A stretch of DNA of 64,000 nt from Arthrobacter crusticola (lineage in GTDB: Bacteria; Actinomycetota; Actinomycetes; Actinomycetales; Micrococcaceae), in assembly GCF_004357995.1 (NCBI RefSeq), contig NZ_SMTK01000002.1:434001-498000 (forward strand), given 5' to 3'. Shown piece by piece: positions 49,388-58,211 of this stretch. The notes beneath the pieces are model-generated. The model worked only from the letters and a program-made list of their open reading frames with translations, was not told where the DNA came from and made no database searches. Within the stretch, counting starts at the first letter, position 1. Each line of letters begins with the position of its first letter. The translations under genes and the position numbers were made by a program.

Positions 49388-49596
49388 AAACCCCCTGCCG
49401 ACCAGCCGGGCCGGTAGTGTGCCCCTCGGTTCTGTGCCCCCTCGTTCTGGGATCCTCGGTGCCCTGCCCCTCCGCGCCGCGCCCTTCATATGCGTGCGCC
49501 CTGGTGCCGCGCTCCCTTGCCCTGCGATCATCGCGTCCTTCCCCGTCCGCCGTGGAAAACCGTCCAGGCCCTGCGGTCGAGACGGTCCCCGGCAGT

Positions 49597-50235
49597 CTAA
49601 AGGCCCGCCAGCAGGGCTTCCATCTCCTTAATTTCGGCCTCCTGCGCTTGCACTATCGACGCGGCGAGGTCCTTGGCACCGGGATCGGCGCCCGCATCCA
49701 GCTCCTGTTCCGCCATATCGATAGCACCCTTGTGGTGTTCGATCATCCCGGCAAGGAACAACCGCGACGCTTCCGCGCCCTCGGCGCCCGCGAGCTCCTC
49801 AAGCTGTTCGCCGCTCATCATCCCGCCGCCCCCGCCGGCGGCCTCCCCGCCGTGTCCGGAACTGTGGCCGGCTCGGCTGCCGCCGCCCGCGTCGGGCTTT
49901 CCCCAAGTTTCGAGCCAGGCCTTCATCGTTCGGATCTCCGGCGCCTGGGCGGCCTTTATGCGGGTGGCCAGAGCAGTCACCTCCGGGTCGATCCCGGTCT
50001 TGGTGAGCATCGAATCGCTCATCTCCACGGCCTGCTCGTGGTGCGGGATCATTCCGGCGGCGAACTCGACGTCGGCGGCGTTGGGCAGCCCTGCTGACAC
50101 GGTCGCAGAGCTGGACGCCCCCGGCTGCGCCTGCCCGGAGTCATGGCCGGAGCCGTGTCCGGTCTCCGGGCCGGCTCCACAACCGGCAAGGACAAGGACC
50201 AGGGCGAGGCCGGTCAGGGTCGAATAGCGTTTCAT
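49597..50235 (-). CDS. DUF305 family lipoprotein (copper-linked)
   Basis: A 212-residue lipoprotein with signal LVLVLAGC, a Gly/His/Ser linker (GHGSGHDSG), and a DUF305 domain. The domain has two His-His motifs, FAAGMIPHHEQAVEM and FLAGMIEHHKGAIDMAEQEL, on a ferritin-like helical pattern. A His/Gly/Met-rich insertion lies between them. It starts 61 bases after the copper P-type ATPase gene on the same strand, so a role in copper handling outside the membrane is likely. The ATG at 50235 (MKRYST) has AAAGGA 8 bases upstream. Confidence 0.9.
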   Translation of the reverse strand: MKRYSTLTGLALVLVLAGCGAGPETGHGSGHDSGQAQPGASSSATVSAGLPNAADVEFAAGMIPHHEQAVEMSDSMLTKTGIDPEVTALATRIKAAQAPEIRTMKAWLETWGKPDAGGGSRAGHSSGHGGEAAGGGGGMMSGEQLEELAGAEGAEASRLFLAGMIEHHKGAIDMAEQELDAGADPGAKDLAASIVQAQEAEIKEMEALLAGL

Positions 50236-50296
50236 GGTAATCATCCTTTGAGTACTCGAGTGGACCGGCACTTCGGTCCCGGGGTGTTCACGGCGT

Positions 50297-52516
50297 TCAG
50301 CGCGGGGTTCCCGCGAGGCGCCGCGGGTCGAGATTGAGCCGGCGCAGCAGCTGGGCGTTGAGTGCCACGACGATCGTCGAGACGCTCATCAGCACGGCTC
50401 CGGCCGCAGGCGACAACAGCACCCCGGCGAACGCCAGCACGCCGGCCGCCAGCGGCACCGCGGCGACGTTGTACCCGGCGGCCCAGACGAGGTTCTGAAT
50501 CATCTTCCGGTAGCTGGCCCGCGACAGGTCGATCATCGACAGCACCGCGCGCGGGTCGTTGCCGGCAAGCACCACCCCGGCGGTCTCGATGGCGACGTCG
50601 GTCCCGCCGCCGATCGCGATTCCGACCTCCGCCCGTGCCAGCGCCGGGGAGTCGTTGACCCCGTCACCGACCATCGCCACCGTCAATCCCCGCGCCTGGA
50701 GCTCTGCGACCTTCGCGTCCTTGTCCTGCGGGAGGACCTCGGCGAAGACCTCGTCCACGCCCAGATCGCGGGCCACCGCGTCGGCGACCTGCCGGGCGTC
50801 GCCGGTGATCATCGCGACCTTGACCCCGCGGTCCTGCAGCGCCCTCACCGCGGCCCGGGACTCGTCCCGCACGCGGTCCTCAAGCGCCAGCGCCCCGATG
50901 ACGCTGCCGTCACGGACCACGGAGAGCACCGACGCCCCACGGGAGGTCCACTGGGCCACCGGCCCGGCGATGCCCGCCGGGATGTCGAGGGAGAGCTCCC
51001 GCAGGAGGTTCGGCCCACCGACAAGGACCTCGGACCCGGCCACGGTGGCCCGCACGCCGCGTCCGGTCATCGAGGAGAACCCGGTCCCCACATAGGCGAG
51101 CTCCGCCGCACCGGCGTCCCCGGCGGCGGCCTGGGCCACGGCCCGTGCCACGGGATGCTCGCTGTCGGCCTCGGCCGCCCCCGCAAGCGCCAGCAGCTGG
51201 GAGTGGCTCACGCCGGGCACCGCGGCCATGCCGGTGACCTCCGGGTGGCCCTCGGTGAGAGTCCCGGTCTTATCGAAGAGGACGACATCGATGGTGCGCA
51301 TCCGCTCCAGCGCCAGCCGGTCCTTGATCAGCACCCCGGCCCGGGCGGCCCGCTCGGTCGACAGTGCGATCACCAGTGGGATGGCCAGGCCCAGGGCGTG
51401 GGGGCAGGCGATGACCAGCACCGTCACCGTGCGGACGACGGCGTCCTCGGGGCTCCCGAGGGCCAGCCAGGCGAGGAAGGTCACGATGCCGGCGCCCAGG
51501 GCAAAGTAGAACAGCAGGGCGGCAGCCCGGTCCGCAAGGGCCTGCGCCCGGGAGGAGGAGGCCTGCGCGTCGGCGACGAGCCGCTGGATGCCCGCCAGTG
51601 CCGTGTCACCGCCGACTGCTGTCACCGCCACGCGCACGGCGTTGTCGGTGGCCACAGTGCCCGCCGTTACGGGGTCGCCCTGTCGGCGCAGCACCGTGCG
51701 CGATTCGCCGGTGATCATCGATTCGTCGAACTCCGCCGCGCCCTCGGTGACCGTGCCGTCGGCGGGCACCCGGGCCCCGGACCGCACCAGTACGACGTCT
51801 CCGGGCGCCAGGGATGACACCGGGACGGTTTCGATCCCGTCCGCGGTGACGCGATCGGCCTCGTCGGGCAGCAGGGCGGCGAGGGCGTCGAGGGCGCCGG
51901 CGGCTGAGCCGAGGGCGCGCATCTCCATCCAGTGCCCCAGGAGCATGATGACGATCAGCAGGGCGAGTTCCCACCAGAAGTCCAGGTCGAACCCGCCGAG
52001 GCCAAGGGTGGTGCTCCAGGAGGCGGCGAAGGCCACGGTGATGGCCATGGCGATGAGCAGCATCATTCCGGGCCGCCGCGACCTCAGCTCGCCCCACCCG
52101 CCGCGGAGGAACGGGGTGCCGCCGTAGATGAAGATGGCCGTGCCGAGCACCGGGGAGATCAGTGCCGCGCCCGGGAAGGTCGGCAGGCTGTACCCCAGGA
52201 TCATGGCGAACATGGGGCTGAAGGCGACGACCGGGACGGCGAGGGCGAGGCTGATCCAGAACCTGCTGCGGAACATGGCGGTGCTGTGGCCGGCGTGCTG
52301 GCCCGAGGCATGGACCTCGTGGTCTCCGTGACCGGCATGACCGGCAGGATCGGCATGACCGCTGGGTGGGGCGCCGTGGTGTGCCACCGCGGGTGTGGAC
52401 TGCTGTTGGGGCCGGCCGGGCGGAGAGCCCGGGGACCCGCCGGGGCGCGGGGGAGAGCCGGGCGCCGCAGGGGAGTGCTGGTGCGCCTCGGGGGAGTGCT
52501 GGGTTCGATGCTGCAT
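50297..52516 (-). CDS. copB: Heavy-metal P-type ATPase, CPH (CopB) class
   Basis: A 739-residue metal exporter. The N-terminal 75 residues are His/Pro/Gly-rich (HHGAPPSGHADPAGHAGHGD) with no CxxC domain. The transmembrane metal site is VIACPHALGLAIP (CPH, the P1B-3 class linked to Cu). The phosphorylation motif is VVLFDKTGTLTEGH, the P-loop end is MVGDGVNDSPALARA, and the actuator loop carries MITGESRTV. The start is ATG at 52516 with AAGGAG upstream. A CsoR-like operator sits in its promoter. Confidence 0.93.
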   Translation of the reverse strand: MQHRTQHSPEAHQHSPAAPGSPPRPGGSPGSPPGRPQQQSTPAVAHHGAPPSGHADPAGHAGHGDHEVHASGQHAGHSTAMFRSRFWISLALAVPVVAFSPMFAMILGYSLPTFPGAALISPVLGTAIFIYGGTPFLRGGWGELRSRRPGMMLLIAMAITVAFAASWSTTLGLGGFDLDFWWELALLIVIMLLGHWMEMRALGSAAGALDALAALLPDEADRVTADGIETVPVSSLAPGDVVLVRSGARVPADGTVTEGAAEFDESMITGESRTVLRRQGDPVTAGTVATDNAVRVAVTAVGGDTALAGIQRLVADAQASSSRAQALADRAAALLFYFALGAGIVTFLAWLALGSPEDAVVRTVTVLVIACPHALGLAIPLVIALSTERAARAGVLIKDRLALERMRTIDVVLFDKTGTLTEGHPEVTGMAAVPGVSHSQLLALAGAAEADSEHPVARAVAQAAAGDAGAAELAYVGTGFSSMTGRGVRATVAGSEVLVGGPNLLRELSLDIPAGIAGPVAQWTSRGASVLSVVRDGSVIGALALEDRVRDESRAAVRALQDRGVKVAMITGDARQVADAVARDLGVDEVFAEVLPQDKDAKVAELQARGLTVAMVGDGVNDSPALARAEVGIAIGGGTDVAIETAGVVLAGNDPRAVLSMIDLSRASYRKMIQNLVWAAGYNVAAVPLAAGVLAFAGVLLSPAAGAVLMSVSTIVVALNAQLLRRLNLDPRRLAGTPR

Positions 52517-52558
52517 GGGGGGGCTCCTTGACCTGGCCCGGGAATCCTGACGTACGGA

Positions 52559-52587
52559 AACATATACCCCCAGGGGGTATCCGTCAA
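52559..52587 (-). promoter_or_regulatory. Copper-responsive promoter with CsoR operator in the spacer
   Basis: Minus strand TTGACG (52582-52587), a 17-base spacer and TATGTT (52559-52564). The operator ATACCCCC-A-GGGGGTAT (52564-52580) fills the spacer. The GC-run palindrome matches the CsoR class. No csoR gene is in the window. The remaining gap to 52757 shows no gene. Confidence 0.8.
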
Positions 52588-52757
52588 GGGGTTTCGACCG
52601 AGGAGTCCCTGACTCCTTTCACGCTCCCGTCTGTCCGGCCGCGGACCGGGGAGGTTGCAGGGGAGGCCGCCCTGCCGGGGCGCCGGCCCGCGCCTGCAGG
52701 GTTCAACGGCTGCGCGGCGGCCCGCCTATCGGGTGCAGCGGCTACGGGGTTAAAAGG

Positions 52758-52790
52758 CTGCGGGCGGCCCGTTTCCGGTGCCGCCCGCAG
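52758..52790 (-). terminator. Terminator of the livHMGF operon
   Basis: CTGCGGGCGG (52758-52767) pairs with CCGCCCGCAG (52781-52790); on the minus strand CTTTTAA follows. It lies 16 bases past the livF stop. Confidence 0.85.
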
Positions 52791-52806
52791 TCGTGTATTG
52801 AGGAGG

Positions 52807-53547
52807 TCAGGCCGTGTCCGCCAGGGTGCCCAGATACAGCTGGATCACCTTGGGGTCCTTCATCAGCTCGCGCCCGGTGCCGGTGTAGGCATCCTTGCCC
52901 TGGTCGAGCACGTAGGCGCGGTCGCAGATCTGCAGGCACCGCCGCGCGTTCTGCTCGACCATGATCACCGAGACGCCGGCCCGGTTGATCTCGTGGACGC
53001 GCAGGAACGTCTCGTCCTGTTTGACGGGGGACAGGCCCGCGGAGGGCTCATCGAGCAGCAGCACCGCGGGCTCCATCATCAGCGCCCGGCCCATGGCCAC
53101 CATCTGGCGCTCGCCGCCGGAGAGGGAGCCGGCCCGCTGGGCGCGCCGCTTGCCCAGTTCCGGGAACAGGCCGGTGACGAAGTCGAACCGCGTCTTGAAG
53201 TCCTTGGGCCGCTGGTACATGCCCATCTGGAGGTTTTCCTCAATGGTCAGCGTCGAGAAGACGTTGTTGTTCTGGGGCACGAAGCCCACGCCCTGGCTGA
53301 CCAGGCGGTTGGCCTTGAGGCCGGTGAGGTCCTTGCCGCGGACCATCACCTGCCCTGAGTGGATTTTCACCAGACCGAACATCGCCTTCAGCAGGGTCGA
53401 CTTGCCGGCGCCGTTCGGTCCGATGATGCCGATCAGTTCGCCCCTGCGGGCCTCGATGCTGCACCCGTTGAGGATGTTGACCCCGGGCAGGTAGCCGGCC
53501 ACCAGGTCGGTGACCTTCACCACGGAGTCGCCGTCGTACTCGCTCAT
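52807..53547 (-). CDS. livF: Branched-chain amino acid-type ABC transporter ATP-binding protein
   Basis: A 246-residue ATPase. Walker [19 protein letters not shown]-loop GFVPQNNNVFS, signature GSLSGGERQMVAM, Walker B VLLLDEPSAGLSP. The IMVEQNARRCLQICDRAYVL segment is typical of LivF. Its start overlaps the livG stop by 4 bases. Last gene of livHMGF. Confidence 0.94.
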   Translation of the reverse strand: MSEYDGDSVVKVTDLVAGYLPGVNILNGCSIEARRGELIGIIGPNGAGKSTLLKAMFGLVKIHSGQVMVRGKDLTGLKANRLVSQGVGFVPQNNNVFSTLTIEENLQMGMYQRPKDFKTRFDFVTGLFPELGKRRAQRAGSLSGGERQMVAMGRALMMEPAVLLLDEPSAGLSPVKQDETFLRVHEINRAGVSVIMVEQNARRCLQICDRAYVLDQGKDAYTGTGRELMKDPKVIQLYLGTLADTA

Positions 53548-54647
53548 CGCTTTGTCTCCTCAGTGCCGGTCGATCCGGTGCGGGTGGATCCGGGTTCGCT
53601 GACCTCGGTGATTGAGTGGCCGAGGATTCCCTCGTCCTCTGTGCCGACGACCGACTCGGAGTCGTGGGCGAGCTCCTCTTCGAGGCGCTCGACGCCGGTC
53701 GAGTCGCCAAGGTCGACGTCGTGGTGGGCGCCCAGGTACGCGTCGATGACGGCCTGGTCCTTCATGACGATGTCGGGCGGTCCCTCGGCGACGACCTTCC
53801 CCTCGGCCATCACCACCACCCAGTCGGCGATGTGGCGGACCATGTGCATGTCGTGTTCGACGAACAGCACCGTCATGCCTTCGGCCTTGAGGTTCTTGAT
53901 GTGGTCGAGCAGCGACTGGGTCAGGGCCGGGTTTACGCCGGCCATGGGCTCATCGAGCATCACCAGGCGCGGCTTGACCATGAGGGCCCGTGCCATTTCC
54001 AGGAGCTTGCGCTGCCCACCCGAGAGGGAGGCGGCGTAGTCGTCGCGCTTGGTGTCGAGCTTGAACTTGGCGAGCAGCACCTCGGCCTGGGCGGTGATCT
54101 CCTTTTCGCGGGCACCCCACAGGCCCTTGAAGAGCGCCCTGGCCAGGCTCTCGCCGGGCTGCTTGGTGGCGCCGAGCCGCATGTTCTCGATGACGGTGAG
54201 CTTGCCCATCACCTTGGTGAGCTGGAAGGTGCGCACCATACCCATCCGGGCCACCTTGTACGGCGGGACCTTCGCGAGCGGCGTGCCGTCGAACTCCCAG
54301 TCTCCGCTGTTGGGGGTGTCGAACCCGGTCAGCAGGTTGAACAGCGTCGTCTTTCCGGCGCCGTTGGGGCCGATCAGGGCCGTGATCTTGTTGCGCGGGA
54401 TCTCGAGGTATTCGACGTCGACGGCGTTGATGCCGCCGAAGCTGCGGGTGACGTTCTTCGCGACGACGATCGGGTCCCGCTTGCGGCAGCCCGGGCCGGT
54501 CTCGCCGGTGGCGATGGGCCGGGTGTCGTTCATGTAGTCCTCGCCCGCGGGGGCCTGGGCGACGGCGGACCCCGCCGCCGAATCCGACGGCGTGGCGCGG
54601 TGCGCGCCGCCGCCGGACGGGACGTGGTTGGTGGAATTCTCGCTCAT
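53544..54647 (-). CDS. livG: Branched-chain amino acid-type ABC transporter ATP-binding protein with terminal extensions
   Basis: A 367-residue ATPase, about 100 longer than usual LivG. The ABC core is Walker A ALIGPNGAGKTTLFNLLTG, signature SLSGGQRKLLEMA, Walker B LVMLDEPMAGVNP and FVEHDMHMVRHIADWVVVM. An N-terminal extension of about 60 residues (low-complexity, then Gly/Arg) and a C-terminal acidic tail of about 50 (RLEEELAHDSESVVGTEDEG) flank it. An internal ATG (MNDTRPIA, 54533) could be the true start. It overlaps livM and livF by 4 bases each. Confidence 0.92.
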   Translation of the reverse strand: MSENSTNHVPSGGGAHRATPSDSAAGSAVAQAPAGEDYMNDTRPIATGETGPGCRKRDPIVVAKNVTRSFGGINAVDVEYLEIPRNKITALIGPNGAGKTTLFNLLTGFDTPNSGDWEFDGTPLAKVPPYKVARMGMVRTFQLTKVMGKLTVIENMRLGATKQPGESLARALFKGLWGAREKEITAQAEVLLAKFKLDTKRDDYAASLSGGQRKLLEMARALMVKPRLVMLDEPMAGVNPALTQSLLDHIKNLKAEGMTVLFVEHDMHMVRHIADWVVVMAEGKVVAEGPPDIVMKDQAVIDAYLGAHHDVDLGDSTGVERLEEELAHDSESVVGTEDEGILGHSITEVSEPGSTRTGSTGTEETKR

Positions 54648-55624
54648 GCGAATGCCAGCTCCTTCTTATTGCCCAGCACGCCCTGCGGTCGAAAGACCAT
54701 CAGCAGCATCAGGGCGATACCGACGAGGATGTAGCGCAGCTGCCCGGCCTGGGTGTTGGTGAGGAAGGTGATGGCACCCGACTCGATCGCCCCGTACAGG
54801 ATGCCCTGGGTCAGCGACAGAACCACCCAGAACATCATGGCGCCGATCACCGGTCCCAGCACGGTGGCCATGCCTCCGAGCAGCAGGCAGGTGTAGAGGA
54901 AGAACGTCAGCTCGGTGGCGTAGTTTGCAGGCTGGACGGCGCCGCGCGGGAGGGTGAACACCATCCCCGCGAGCGAGCCGAGGATGCCGCCGATCACCAG
55001 TGCCTGCATCTTGTAGGCGTAGACGTTCTTGCCGAGGGCGCGGACGGCGTTCTCGTCCTCCCGGATGCCCTTGAGCACGCGCCCCCAGGGGCTGCGCATG
55101 AGCAGCCACACGGTGAGGCACGCGAGGATGACGACCGTCCAGCCCACGACGCGGATCCAGAAGTTGCGCTCGTTCATCGCCAGGGGGCCGATGTTGTAGG
55201 TGCCCGCGGGGAAGGGGTTGAGGGCGTAGAACCCGCCCTCGAAGGCCGCCAGTCCGTTGGCCGAACCGGTGACCTCCGTGAGGTCATTGGTGGTCACCAC
55301 GTACCGGATGATCTCCGCGGCGGCGATCGTGACGATTGCGAGGTAGTCGGTCCGCAGGCGCAGTGTGGGTATGCCCAGCACGATGGCGAACACCACCGAC
55401 GCGAGCATTGCGACGAGCACCGCGACCGGCAGGGGGGCGTTGAAGGTCAGCGTGGAGATGGCGAAGCCGTAGGCTCCGACGGCCATGAAGCCGGCCTGGC
55501 CGAAGTTGAGCAGGCCCGAGTAGCCGAAGTGGACGGCGAGGCCGAGGGCGGCCAGCGCGTAGGCTGCCGTCGTCGGGCTGATGAGTTCGCCGAAGGCGTT
55601 GACAAGGATGTTTCCGAAATCCAT
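54644..55624 (-). CDS. livM: Branched-chain amino acid-type ABC transporter permease
   Basis: A 326-residue membrane protein of the LivM family. It carries YSGLLNFGQAGFMAVGAYGF, PTLRLRTDYLAIVTIAAAEI, WGRVLKGIREDENAVRALGK (the EAA-like cytoplasmic loop) and GGMATVLGPVIGAMMFWV. It starts 8 bases after livH and overlaps livG by 4. Confidence 0.94.
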   Translation of the reverse strand: MDFGNILVNAFGELISPTTAAYALAALGLAVHFGYSGLLNFGQAGFMAVGAYGFAISTLTFNAPLPVAVLVAMLASVVFAIVLGIPTLRLRTDYLAIVTIAAAEIIRYVVTTNDLTEVTGSANGLAAFEGGFYALNPFPAGTYNIGPLAMNERNFWIRVVGWTVVILACLTVWLLMRSPWGRVLKGIREDENAVRALGKNVYAYKMQALVIGGILGSLAGMVFTLPRGAVQPANYATELTFFLYTCLLLGGMATVLGPVIGAMMFWVVLSLTQGILYGAIESGAITFLTNTQAGQLRYILVGIALMLLMVFRPQGVLGNKKELAFA

Positions 55625-55632
55625 TGGAACCC

Positions 55633-56970
55633 CTAACCTATGCGCTCGCGGCGGCCGAGGATACCCTGCGGCCGGAAGAGGAGCACGAGAATCATGATGA
55701 GCAGAGCGCCGACATACTTCAGGTCGGCCTCAAGCCAGAGCGTTGAGATTTCGACGAACAGCCCCACGATGATCGACCCGATAAGCGCGCCGAAGACCGT
55801 GCCGAGGCCGCCGAGCACAACGCCGGCGAAGATCAGCAGCAGGATCTGCTGGCCCATGTTGAAGGAGACCCCCGGGCGGTAGTAGGCCCACAGGATGCCG
55901 CCCAGTGCGGCGAGCATGCCGCCGATCACCCAGACGATCCGGATGACCCGGTCGACGTCGATGCCCGACGCCGCCGCCAGGGCGGGATTGTCGGCCACCG
56001 CGCGGGTCGCCTTGCCGATGCGGGTCTTCAGCAGCAGGAACGCCACCAGCAGGATGACGACGAGGCTCACGATGAGCGAATTCAGGTTGTTCCGCGAGAT
56101 GGAGAGCGCCCCAAGATTGATGATCTCGCCCTGGGAGCCGGGAAGCTGGGTGGTTGCCCCGCCGAAGTTGAACTGGATGATGTAGCGCAGCGCCAGCGCC
56201 AGGCCGATGCTGACGATCATCATTGGGACGAGGCCGGTGCCGCGGTTCCGCAGCGGCTTCCACAGGGCGGCATCCTGTACGTAGCCCAGCACGCCGCCGC
56301 CGATCACCGCCAGGACGATGGCGACCGGCGCGGGGAGCCCGAGCGCGGCGAAGCCGAAGGTCAGGACGGCCCCGAGGGTGACCATCTCGCCGTGGGCGAA
56401 GTTGGTCAGGCCCGTGGTGCCGAAGATCAGCGAGAGTCCGACGGCGCTCAGCGCGAGGAGCAGCCCGAAGCTGAAGCCTGCGAGGGCGCGTTCGCCGAGG
56501 GTGTCCCAGAAGGTTCCGCCCTGGGCGACGATTCCCTCGCCGAACAGGAAGAGGGTCGTGGCGTTGGAGGTTCCGGCGAAGGTGACCGTGCGCGGGTTCT
56601 CCTGGCCCTCGGCGAGGGTGATTCCCTCGGGGAGGGTGTCTTCGTCGACCTCGACCTCATAGGAGCCCTGTTCCGGCACGCCGATGGACCAGAAGCCGTT
56701 CTCGCCGGAGGTGGTCTCACCTTCGAAGCCGTTGCCCGTGGCCGTGATGGTGACATCGGCGATGGGTCCGTCGACGCCACGGAGGACGCCGCTGATGCGG
56801 TCCTGGAACTCTTCCGCCTGAACAGCTGCAGGTACTGCCGAATTCATCGCCCTTCCGGGCGGCTGGGTGAACGCCTGCGCTGACGGTGCGCTGAGAAGCA
56901 CGGCGAGAAGGACGCTGAAAAGGGCAGCGAACATCCTCCCGAGCCGTGCAGGCGTCGGTTGGGTTATCAA
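55633..56970 (-). CDS. livH: LivH-type permease with N-terminal signal peptide and extracytoplasmic domain
   Basis: A 445-residue product, about 150 more than ordinary LivH. From the TTG at 56970 (GGAGG 8 bases upstream) there is a signal-like helix (FAALFSVLLAVLLSAPSAQA, about 14-33). A beta-rich domain follows that resembles carboxypeptidase-regulatory/CNA-B folds (VDGPIADVTITATGNGFEGE, GENGFWSIGVPEQGSYEVEV, about 50-130). The LivH permease core begins near residue 165 (GFSFGLLLALSAVGLSLIFG, TGLTNFAHGEMVTLGA, GIDVDRVIRIVW). First gene of livHMGF. The domain would face outward, perhaps near the binding lipoprotein. Confidence 0.9.
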   Translation of the reverse strand: MITQPTPARLGRMFAALFSVLLAVLLSAPSAQAFTQPPGRAMNSAVPAAVQAEEFQDRISGVLRGVDGPIADVTITATGNGFEGETTSGENGFWSIGVPEQGSYEVEVDEDTLPEGITLAEGQENPRTVTFAGTSNATTLFLFGEGIVAQGGTFWDTLGERALAGFSFGLLLALSAVGLSLIFGTTGLTNFAHGEMVTLGAVLTFGFAALGLPAPVAIVLAVIGGGVLGYVQDAALWKPLRNRGTGLVPMMIVSIGLALALRYIIQFNFGGATTQLPGSQGEIINLGALSISRNNLNSLIVSLVVILLVAFLLLKTRIGKATRAVADNPALAAASGIDVDRVIRIVWVIGGMLAALGGILWAYYRPGVSFNMGQQILLLIFAGVVLGGLGTVFGALIGSIIVGLFVEISTLWLEADLKYVGALLIMILVLLFRPQGILGRRERIG

Positions 56971-57231
56971 GATAGGAACCTCCACTGTGGGGGCCGCCTG
57001 CCGGACGGGCAGGAGATCATGCGTGTGACTGGTGTCACTCAATGTGGAGCTTATGTTACTCGGGCGCAGTTTCCGTTCCGCACCAATCGGCCCCGTGCAG
57101 GTAGCGATTGGATAACAACTGCGTGCAACGGCGCGGAGGACGCGGCCCGGGGCGGGAACAAAAGCCCACTTACAGCGTTGATATGGGTAGGGTTGGAACA
57201 CTTACAGCCCCCAATTGGAGGACTACACAAA

Positions 57232-58086
57232 ATGGCAATCGGCGGAAATCCGGTTTTCAACGGAAAGACCTTCCGTTCTGCCGCGCGCGGCACCAGCCCG
57301 GCGGCCTATGGCACGACGACCTTCGCGGGTCAGTCGGCCCTGAACCAGCAGCAGCTGGAGCACATGTACAACCGCCCTGCGGCGGGACCGGCCGAAACCG
57401 GCCGGATGACCTACGACGACGTCATCGTCAAGACGATCCTCTCCATCGCAGTCGTGCTTGTGGGTGCGGCCATCCCGGTGTTCCTCGTGCCGGGGCTTGC
57501 GCCGGTCCTGATGATCGTTGGCCTGATCGGCGGCTTCGTCCTGGGCCTGGTCAACTCCTTCAAGCGTGAGCCGGTCCCGGCCCTCATCCTTGCCTACTCG
57601 GCGCTCGAGGGCCTGTTCCTCGGCGGGATCACCATGATCCTCGAGGCGCGGTTCGAAGGCATCGCGTTCCAGGCCCTCCTCGGCACCCTGACGGTGTTCG
57701 GCGTGACCCTGGCCCTGTTCAAGAGCGGCAAGGTGCGTGCGACGCCCAAGGCGATGAAGTTCTTCATGATCGCCATGCTGAGCTACCTGGCGTTCTCGCT
57801 GATCAACCTCGGTCTGATGGCGTTCAACCTCAATGACGACCCGTGGGGCCTGCGCAGCGCCGACTTCCTGGGCACCGGCATTCCGTTCGGCGTCATCATC
57901 GGCATCCTGGCCATCGGCCTGGCCGCGTTCTCGCTGATCATCGACTTCACCTCGATCGACGAGGGCGTCAAGCACGGCGCCCCGCAGCGCTACTCGTGGA
58001 CGGCCGCGTTCGGGCTCACGGTCACGCTGGTCTGGCTGTACGTCGAGTTCCTGCGCCTGCTCGCGATCCTGCGCGGCGACGAGTAA
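57232..58086 (+). CDS. Bax inhibitor-1/YccA family membrane protein
   Basis: A 284-residue protein: a roughly 60-residue hydrophilic N-terminus (NPVFNGKTFRSAARGTSPAA) and seven hydrophobic segments. It carries ALILAYSALEGLFLGGITMI and the C-terminal FTSIDEGVKHGAPQRYSWTA, both typical of the long actinobacterial BI-1 (YccA-like) form. The Asp of IDEG is the usual ion-site region. The ATG at 57232 has TTGGAGG 11 bases upstream. It is divergent from livH across a 261-base gap without other genes. Confidence 0.9.
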   Translation: MAIGGNPVFNGKTFRSAARGTSPAAYGTTTFAGQSALNQQQLEHMYNRPAAGPAETGRMTYDDVIVKTILSIAVVLVGAAIPVFLVPGLAPVLMIVGLIGGFVLGLVNSFKREPVPALILAYSALEGLFLGGITMILEARFEGIAFQALLGTLTVFGVTLALFKSGKVRATPKAMKFFMIAMLSYLAFSLINLGLMAFNLNDDPWGLRSADFLGTGIPFGVIIGILAIGLAAFSLIIDFTSIDEGVKHGAPQRYSWTAAFGLTVTLVWLYVEFLRLLAILRGDE

Positions 58087-58125
58087 CCGACAGGCAGCAC
58101 CGCTGACGAACTGAAGAAGCACAAA

Positions 58126-58163
58126 GGAAGGGCCCGCAGCAGGTGCTGCGGGCCCTTCCTTTT
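58126..58163. terminator. Strong terminator between the BI-1 gene and galK
   Basis: GGAAGGGCCCGCAGCA (58126-58141), a two-base loop and the perfect complement at 58144-58159, then TTTT. It lies 40 bases past the plus-strand gene and between convergent genes, so it may work for both. Confidence 0.92.
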
Positions 58164-58211
58164 GGATCCGGTGATACCTGCCGGTACCACCGGATCGTCG
58201 GCGGCCGGGGC

